Shown: positions 56,341 through 64,000 of the stretch, one piece after another | How positions within the stretch are numbered: position 1 is the first letter of the stretch | How the letters are laid out: every line of letters starts with the position of its first letter | Origin: Kingdonia uniflora | Taxonomy: Eukaryota > Streptophyta > Magnoliopsida > Ranunculales > Circaeasteraceae | Direction: 5' to 3' | Assembly: GCA_014058105.1 (NCBI GenBank) | Contig: JACGCM010001747.1 | Coordinates: forward strand, 2,480,001 to 2,544,000 | DNA: 64,000 nucleotides | Notes under the pieces: model-generated | Seen by the model: the letters and a program-made list of their open reading frames with translations, nothing else | Databases searched by the model: none | What the model was told of the DNA's origin: nothing | Made by a program: the position numbers and the translations under genes

Positions 56341-56984
56341 ATTGTCGTTCCAGCATTTACTTCTGCATTACACATCGTCTCTAAAGTTCGTAAAGAACTT
56401 ACTCTTCACAAACCAAGAACCGTTACTGAGATGATTGATATAGTTAATAACTGCATCGAATTGGAACGGTCGAAGAAAGATAAGATGAAAAGCTCTTTTT
56501 CCATCCACTCTCGAGAAACAACTTCGACCACCCCTTAAAGATTTATGACAACAGAAGCACCTAAACAGCGTGGCTGGAACCCTAACAAAAACAGAAGAAG
56601 GGACGGTAGAACTGATCGGCCAGTCCTAGCTTTGACACCAATGATAACCACTCTCTCTGCTATCTTACCAACGATAAAGCGGGATGAGTATTATCGAGCA
56701 CCACAAACCATTCCCGACGTACCCACCAAGCCTCTATGTTAGTATCACAATGTGCATAGCCATGAAACTGAGAACTACTACTCTCTCATTTGAATCTTTC
56801 ATCGCATCCTATTAGCTGGAAGGCTTTACAATTATGTCATTGACATCCATAAGTTTCTCGAAGATGAAGCAAAAAACAAAGATGTTGAGCAGAATCAAGA
56901 CCCGGGACAGGCTCGCCACTTATACATGATTGAAATTGAGAAAGGAAAGAAAACAAAACAAGTAGATTGGATTACGTTTTGCTG

Positions 56985-57480
56985 AAAATGACCTCCTCAG
57001 ACAAATCTGGAAAACTTCTCCCCACTTCGAGCAAATTGAAGCGTCCTTACCATATCACCTTCAAAGACTGTGATACCTCCCATGTGAAGTATCCTCACGA
57101 TGATCCTCTCATCATTATGCTTAAATTCGGAAAAGACTACCTACATACACTTCTCGTTGATTCAGGGAGCGCAACCGACGTACTATTCTGTAGGGCAATC
57201 GTGGTCCTGAGACTCACCACTTCTGTGAAAGCTTCGACAACAATGATCACCTGATTCAATAGATCATAGGAATCAACCACAGGAGAAATCACTTTGCATG
57301 TTTAGGCAAGATTAGAAACCACATTCGTCAAATTCCTAGTGATTGATGTTGAGTCCTAATATTTAGGAATTATGGGACAAAGCTGTTTGACTACCTTTGC
57401 GTTTCCCAACAGATCACAGAGTCTATGAAATCAAAGGTAGTCAAACAGTTGCACGTATGTGGGAAAATACAACCACCAGT
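56985..57480 (+). pseudogene. Tat C protease
   Basis: RPYHITFKDCDTSHVKYPHD and LHTLLVDSGSATDVLFCRAI, so the active site is DSG. A stop after MIT (57252) and several changes after it separate it from RT. Confidence 0.75.
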
Positions 57481-57589
57481 CCTCACACAGCAAAACTCCT
57501 CAAAGCATAGCAACTGTAGAAGGAAACACCACCCACTTTTGTACAGCATGACACCGAAGTGGCTGAATCCATAGAGCTCGATGGTCCTG

Positions 57590-58440
57590 AATGTCACACC
57601 TTCATCGGCTCTAAATTATTAGCCGACAAAAAAGAAGCCATGATCCAACTCCTTTAAAAGAATATCGACATTTTTGCTTGGACTTTCCAAGAAATTCCAA
57701 GCATCAATCCCTCCACCGCATGCCACAAGTTGAACCTCCTTCCAGACAGCAAAGCCCTCATTCAAAAACGTCAGAACCTCGTTCCTCACCTTCGAGAAGC
57801 CGTAAACGATAAAATTGATAAACTCCTTTCTGTATGATTTATTCGAGAAGCCAAATATCCGAAATGGGTTTCTAATATTATGGAAGTCCCGAAGAAAAAT
57901 GAGAAGGTCAGAGTTTGTGTGGACTTCACGGAACCTAACAAATTTACTCCAAAAGATAGTTTTCTACTGCCATTGATTCTACAACTTCTCGACTCCGTTG
58001 CAGGGCACGAACTTCTATCCATGATGGATTCAGCCTCCGACTACAATCAAGTTCTACCTGCCAAAGACGAATAGGAAAAAGCTACCTTCGTTACTGAACG
58101 AGGTATTTACTGTTATACAGTGATGCCATTCGGATTAAAAAATGCTGGGGCTACTTACCAACGGCTTGTAACCAAAATGTTCAAAGATTATCTCGGCAAA
58201 ATCATGGAAGTTTATATCGATGATATGATCTACAAAGGCCTGAAGAGAGAAGACCATACAAACAACCTTCAAGCCATCTTCGATATCCTTCGCAAATTCC
58301 AAATGAAACTCAATCCCAAAAAATGCCACTTCGGTGTCGCATCTGGCAAATTTTTGGGCCACCTTGTCAGCAAGAGAGGAATCGAAATCGATTCGGCATA
58401 AATTAAAGCACTTATGGCAATGCCATCTCCTCGAGCAAAA
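57590..58440 (+). pseudogene. Tat C reverse transcriptase
   Basis: IDIFAWTFQEIPSINPSTAC, FIREAKYPKWVSNIMEVPKK, FTPKDSFLLPLILQLLDSVA, MPFGLKNAGATYQRLVTKMF and the catalytic YIDDM in IMEVYIDDMIYKGLKREDHT (58203-58262), then FGVASGKFLGHLVSKRGIEI. Three stops (57656, 57836, 58072). Confidence 0.82.
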
Positions 58441-58499
58441 AAAGGAGGTTCTTTGGATTTATCTCTAAGTCATCTGATCGATACAAACTTCTTTACCTC

Positions 58500-59520
58500 T
58501 TTCTTCGTGGCAATCCCACTACAGTTACAATGAAACACCAAAAGGAGGTTCTTTGGATTCCTGAATGTGAATTAGCCTTCAAAGATCTTAAATGGTACTT
58601 GGGGCGTCCTCCTATCATGAGTACTTCAGTTGATGGTAAAATATTGACAATGTATCTATCCGCAACTGAAGACTCTATCAACTTTGTCCTTATTCGAGAA
58701 GACACAGGCATAGAAAAACTAATATACTTTATCAGTAAGACTCTCCTGCCTGCTGAGAAAAGGTACATCACTACTAAAAAACAACTGTTCGCCTTGGTTT
58801 ACAGCTTTTAAAAACTTCGTTTGTACTTCCAAGCTCGCCCAATCAAAGTCATTTCTAAGTACCCCCTCAAACTGGTACTCTCCAAAAAATAGAAATCTCG
58901 AAAGATTTAACAATGGTCTATTTTCCTTGGCGGATATGACATCTCCTTCGAAGTACAAATTTCAATAAAGGGACAAGCAGTTGCTATTTTTTTGTAGATT
59001 TTCCAGTCGAAGATCTAGATTGGGAAGAACTCAAAGAAATTTTTACTGATGACTCCATCCCAAAACCTGACGCATGGTCCAAGAACACTGGATGGCGACT
59101 ATTTACAGATGGATCAGCTGGAATAAAGGAATCCAGAATTGGCATCGTCCTTGTTACACCTTTCAACCATCGCATCAAGAAAGCCATTAAACTTAACTTC
59201 TACACTACAAACAATGAAGCTAAGTATGAAGCCATCATCCACGGACTCGATCTTGCAATCACACTTGGCGCAGAAGACATAACAGTTTACGTTAATTCTT
59301 TGCTCATTGACAATCACTACAACAAGACGTTCTGCACAACAGGTAAAATGGTTGATTATGCAGCCCTTGTCAAAGAAAAAATGAAAAATTTCAAACAATC
59401 ATCAATTTCTTATTTACCTTGACAAGAAAATTGCCATGTCAACGCATTAGCTTACATCCCCGCCATGCTCGGAGACAGTGAAAAAGATCATTAGAAATCA
59501 AGATCATCGTCCATTCCAGC
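58500..59520 (+). pseudogene. Tat C RNase H and second RNase H
   Basis: The first: ECELAFKDLKWYLGRPPIMS, YLSATEDSINFVLIREDTGI, IYFISKTLLPAEKRYITTKK. The second starts at LFTDGSAGIKESRIG (59100) and includes FYTTNNEAKYEAIIHGLDLA, VDYAALVKEKMKNFKQSSIS and ENCHVNALAYIPAML. Stops at 58809, 58890 and 58996. Confidence 0.78.
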
Positions 59521-59749
59521 TTTGACATACAATCAACAATGCAGATCACCATTACCGAAGACACAAATCTTGAAGATTGGCGAAAACCATTATGCACATA
59601 CCTCAACTCCAATATCTTCCCTAGCAACAAAGAAGAAGCCCGTTCACTATTAGCTAGGTGTCCTACATTTATAGTACAAGATAATATCTTATATCGTATA
59701 ACAGGAGGAGGACCACTGATTGAGTGTATCTCACGAAAATAGGCACAAA

Positions 59750-60810
59750 CCAAGATTCAGAAACTTCATGAAGGTATCTGCGGCGCTTACATTTTAGGAA
59801 GATTGTTAGCACAACGAGCATTCACCCAAGGACTCTACTGGCCCAAAATGAGGCAGGACTGCGAAGAAATCATACGGAAATGCTTCAAATGTCAAATCCA
59901 CACTCAAGACATCAAGAGCCCTACACTCGACTTACACATTAGCAATATCCTTTGGCCATTCAAATGATGGGGAATATATATCATTGGACCTTTCTACCCA
60001 GCATCAGGGAATCGTAGATTCGTTCTTGTAGCCACAAATTACTTCACAAAGTTGGTCGAAGAAGTTCCTCTATGTCATACAGACAAAAATGAAGTTATCA
60101 AGTCCTTTGGGAACATATAATCACTAGGTTTGGCTGCCCACAAATGATACAATCTGATAATGGTAAACAATTCATTAGCAACAAAGTCCTCGTCTTCCTC
60201 CATAATTACAAAATACAGCTCTCTACTTCTGTACTGTACTACCCTCAAGGCAACGAACAAGCAGAAGCCATCAATAAAAGTATCAAATAAGGTCTACAAA
60301 AGCATCTTGATGATAAAAAATACTGATGGGTCGATGAACTTCTCAACGTTCTCTGGGCATACCGAACTACTCCTTGAACTTCAGCTGGTTGCACTCCTTT
60401 CATGATGGCCTTCGATACTGAAGCAGTAATCCCTTCCGACCTCGACCTACCAAGTGCCCAAAGAGAAGTGTCAGATACAGACAATGAACTTGGTCTCCTC
60501 TGCAACCTTAACTAGAATGAAGAGACAAGAGACAAGGTTATTACACACTTGGGGTGATATTATGATACACTGAAAAAAACCTATAACAAGAAAGTTCAAC
60601 CAAGAAAATTTGGTATTGGAGACCTTGTCCTTCGAAGAATCCAAGATAGTACTCGACCTAAGAATTTTAGCAAATTATCAAAAAATTGGGAATGGCCCTA
60701 CATTGTCAATGACAAAACAGATAGCGATACATACTGGCTGATGACAAAAGATAAAGTACAACTTGAATTTCTATGGAATAATGCTCAACTGAAAAAGTTT
60801 TATCGATAAT
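59750..60810 (+). pseudogene. Tat C integrase
   Basis: Zinc-finger part LHEGICGAYILGRLLAQRAF and CFKCQIHTQDIKSPTLDLHI; core WPFK, IIGPFYPASGNRRFVLVATN, QSDNGKQFISNK, AEAINKSIK; C-terminal part ending near KKFYR at 60810. Stops at 59967, 60117 and 60288. The first catalytic Asp (ID in B) reads IYIIG here. Confidence 0.78.
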
Positions 60811-60854
60811 ATTTGTAACCATTTCATGCTTCAATAAATCATTCTTCACTGTCA

Positions 60855-61288
60855 CTACCATCTTTACTATATCTACTTGATCTTAATCCATACTTGATAA
60901 GTATGCATCTTGACAAGCACCATCTTTCCTATATCCACTTGATCTCGATCCATACTTGATAAGTATGCATCCAAGCAAGCACTTTCTTTACTATATCGAC
61001 TCTATCTCGATCCATAATTTATACGTATGCATCCAGACAAGCACCATCTTTCCTATATCAACTTGATCTCGATCCGTACTTGATAAGTAAGTATCCAGAC
61101 AAGCACCATCTTTACTATATCGACTTGATCTCGATCCATACTTTATACGTATGCATCCAGACAGTCACAATCTTTCCTATTATGACTTGTTCTCGATCCA
61201 TACTTGATAAGTATACATCCAGACAAGCACATCTTTCCTATTATGACTTCTTCTCGATCTATACTTTATAAGTACGGATCCAGACAAT
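60855..61288 (+). repeat. Seven 62-bp tandem repeats downstream of Tat C integrase
   Basis: Each unit runs CACCATCTTTCCTATAT, ACTTGATCTCGATCCATACT, TGATAAGTATGCATCC and AGACAAG, with differences between units. Tandem repeats in the 3' non-coding part are a known habit of Tat elements (for example Retand). Confidence 0.85.
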
Positions 61289-61789
61289 CATTCCTTCTGT
61301 GCGAATATTTTCCACTTACAGGATACTCTACTTCGCTATCGTTACTTATTAAAGCATACATTTTTTAATTTTTTCGATAAAACCCAAGTGTCCCACGGAA
61401 GATACACCCCTGGTACACAACACGTTACCTGCCATTTCATGGCCTTCAATTTGCGCATGTTTGCGTTCCTTACTACTTTACTACAATATGTTTTTTCACT
61501 AAAGTTACTAATCTTATCAAACATTTCTGCATAATAAATATATCATTCTGCAAATTTCATCACTTTGATAAAAATAAATAATTGTTATCTCACACACAAG
61601 CAAGTGTATTTCGGTCCCACTGACAATTTGTGCATGCTTCCAAAATATAAAAATTCTTGTTACAAACACTCTCTATTCTCCAGAAGGAGATACCACATCA
61701 TCAACATTCAGAACTCCCTCCATTGACAGTACTTCCCCTAGCTTTTCTTGACGTGGACCATCAACCTCTTTCCTCATAATCTCATCAGA

Positions 61790-63890
61790 ACTTTGACAGG
61801 AAGTGGCACCTCCTCATCTGAACTTGAATCCTCGCAGTGACCGTCACCAGACTTCGCCAACCCTTTATAATATACTTTCCTAACCTCTAACTCTTTATAC
61901 TAACCAGAAAAATGCTCCACCACCTACCTACATTTAATCAGTTTCTCTTCATTTACCTCGTCAAGAATTTTAGCATGCTCATCCTGCATTGACTCTCGTG
62001 CCTTGGCAACCTATTCCCTGACATCCTTCTCATAATTTTCCCTCTACATCGCCAAGGCTTCCACCTTATCTTTCTCTGCTGTTTTCTTCGCTTCACGAAA
62101 CGTACTCTCCCTCGCCTTTTTAGCCTCCTACTTATAGGTGTTTAAGGTTGCATTCAGCTCTTTCTTATCTTTAATTAACAGTTCCTTCTCCCTTGTTAAA
62201 TCCTTCTCGATGTTTTTGTAAGCCAACACCTGATTTACAAGGGCACTACTTCCAGCAATACGGCCTTTAGCCTTCGACAATAGCTTCTTGATCGGTATTA
62301 TATTCATAAATTGAGTATTCGAATGAATTACCAATTTCTTTAAACGCAACAAAGCAGGAAAATTTCTAACCTTCGATATGTTCCGGTGGCCCTCACCAAG
62401 AAAAGTTATCAAACTCTCAGCTCCCACCAAATAGTCATCGCTTTCCGCCTCCAGCTCATCATTCCCTGACATAAACATGTCCATCGACTTTTTAATTTTT
62501 CCCTCATTCTCCACGAAAATCTCTTCTTCGATGACCCTCCACCCTCTGTCTTCTTTGGCATAATACTCCCCGATCCCCATGGAGGGCGCCCATCACCCAC
62601 AGCAGTTGGCTTTGCAGTTTTTGCCACTTCCTCTATTGTTGATTGTCTAGTTTTCCTCTTGTGTAGAAGCAATAACGAACCATCTTCATGCACTCCTACC
62701 ATATTCTTCCTCTTCCCCAGAGATACCCCCAGCATCGCATCTATCTCTGTGTCCGTATTCTACCCAAGCAAAGATGGATTCTCCAAAGGTAGATTATTAT
62801 TAGTAGCCCTTTTGTTCTTCGCAGACATTTTCCCGTCGATAACTAGAATTTTTGTACCTTTCACCCTCGACCTTTTCAATCCCGCCTCTTCGAACAAAGT
62901 ACCTACTCGATCCTGGTTGATAACCAAATTGTCGATACGACCGAAGAAGCCTTTCCTTATCTTATACAATTCTTCTTTCACTTCAGAATTTCTGCCTACC
63001 TTCTTCAAAGCTGCAAATAGAAACAAATACAGTTACAATAATTTCAAACACATTCACAAGTCAAACATCAAAATTACAATTACCTAACCACAAACCTAGG
63101 TAAAAGGACTTTCTATTTAAAGGCACCCCATGGTCTTTCTTCTCGAGCTCAAAATTACCAGAGATAAGTAACCGCTCGTCGATCTCCCCCCTATTGACAC
63201 CATATCATAAAACAATGGTCTTTTCAGGAACCTCGCCAAGTAGCGGTAACCCAGTTTCTTTGGGTTCATCTTTAATGTGTAGTTTACACATAAATCATTG
63301 ACAGTGATCAACTCCTCCCCCCAGACCTGAAGTAAACCATTTATCACCCCACATACCCTAAAAATGTCGTACACATTTGGATTGAACTGACCTGGTGCAA
63401 CATCAAAAAAGGTCATCAACTTTTTCTTGTCAGCTCGAAGGGAAAGTTTTAAACCTTTCTTAATTTGTTCTCGATGAACGAGAATTCCCCCCAATGGAAC
63501 ATCCTGATCATCCATGTCATACTGGTACTCCTCTAACCTAATGTCTCCCGAAATACCATATTTTTTCTTGAATCTCAAGATTTCTTTCGTCTTCGGATAT
63601 TCTCCCTAACACACATCCTCACCCTCCTCTACATCTTCCTCACCACCCCCACTACCTTCTTGATCACTAACATGTGGTTCATGGTCAACATCTGTGTCGG
63701 TAGCCTCCTCGTCAAACACCTCAATAACTCTAGGTACCACCCTAAACTGGTCCACACCTGCCACATCCGCACTATGCGATCCTACTCTATAACTACCTCC
63801 CAATTGTTGAACACAAATGGTTGTATCAATCTTCAAGGGCTCAAGATTCTCGTATATATCTTTATCACCAATTTGAGTTGGTTCAGCCAT
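61790..63890 (-). pseudogene. Antisense spliced gene within Tat C, function unknown
   Basis: Starts at 63890 (MAEPTQIGDKDI). Exon a (63890-63084) includes FRVVPRVIEVFDEEATDTDV, an acidic stretch, [40 protein letters not shown] and [21 protein letters not shown] 73-bp intron (63083-63011, GT...CAG) joins in frame to [20 protein letters not shown]. Then a Lys-rich part, NFPALLRLKKLVIHSNTQFM and a long Lys/Glu coiled coil down to ~61790. Breaks: stop near 63604, frameshift in a G-run (63186-63191), stop near 62762, frameshift between 62409 and 62580, several stops below 62128. Antisense genes at this place are known in other Tat elements (Grande gene 23). Role unknown. Confidence 0.55.
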
Positions 63891-64000
63891 TTTAGAGAAC
63901 CCGTAAATTAGATTCCATATTTTTACCACAGTTAGTATCTATCATATCTGATACATATATATGTTCATAGGTTCATATGTTCTTAATCAATAATTGTCGA

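Larger units (their letters stand above)
55237..64000 (+). mobile_element. Ty3/gypsy (Tat-type) retrotransposon C, right end outside window
   Basis: The best-preserved of the three: PBS, gag, protease, RT, RNase H, second RNase H, integrase to ~60810, then tandem repeats (60855-61288) and an antisense gene (61790-63890). No 3' LTR is seen before the window ends, so the element is at least 9.2 kb. Confidence 0.8.

Noticed and set aside
63989..64000. ATTGTCGA at the window end, similar to the MULE palindrome half.
   Set aside because: Cut off by the window edge; eight bases are too few to claim another copy.

Overview
The window is nuclear DNA of a flowering plant, most likely a eudicot. It is AT-rich, its genes carry GT-AG introns, and three ordinary host genes sit among several layers of nested transposons. 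The host genes are: (1) the 3' half of a TIC100-like gene (chloroplast inner-envelope TIC translocon), exons 6266-8684; (2) a complete five-exon OTU-family deubiquitinase resembling Arabidopsis OTU4, 25448-27726; (3) a two-exon DUF7054 gene resembling At4g22758, exons 31592-32162 and 37337-37500, with a 5.2-kb intron full of transposons. Most of the remainder is transposon sequence; the gene-free stretches are stated.

Left part (1-24606). The 3' LTR of a plus-strand LTR element (37-505) cuts the 3' end of a minus-strand Ty1/copia element (506-5636). The TIC100 exons follow. A second minus-strand copia element spans 9020-24606. Its 3' LTR is split by an 11,526-bp Mutator-like element (MULE, 9045-20570) with 9-bp target duplications (CTAAACTTT) and ~158-bp terminal inverted repeats. 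The MULE carries a decayed FAR1-type transposase gene (plus strand). Facing it on the minus strand is a decayed multi-exon gene that appears to join a plant mobile domain (PMD), a coiled coil and an OTU protease-like domain. About 30 copies of an 18-bp palindrome (consensus ATTGTCGAATTCGACAAT) lie only in the introns and intergenic parts of this MULE. This is the most unusual structure in the window.

Middle part (24607-38881). Four short palindromes lie upstream of the OTU4-like gene. Downstream is a hAT element (29741-31276) with an 8-bp duplication and a transposase remnant. The intron of the DUF7054 gene holds one hAT element nested in another (32351-33658), an LTR-like stretch, and a miniature LTR element (34719-36462) whose primer-binding site is split by a further hAT element. 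A small non-autonomous LTR element (37685-38881) follows the gene.

Right part (38882-64000). Three plus-strand Ty3/gypsy elements of the Tat type are present: A (39141-~45480), B (starts 48257) and C (starts 54752). They are recognised by two RNase H domains, a PBS ending in GTCTGTGGG, and the order gag-PR-RT-RH-aRH-INT. B is inserted in a MULE transposase remnant (46561-48256), and C is inserted in the integrase of B. B's LTR itself contains an 850-bp hAT element. Beyond its integrase, C has seven 62-bp tandem repeats and then an antisense, apparently spliced gene (61790-63890) that runs towards the missing 3' LTR. All transposon genes read here carry stops or frameshifts.
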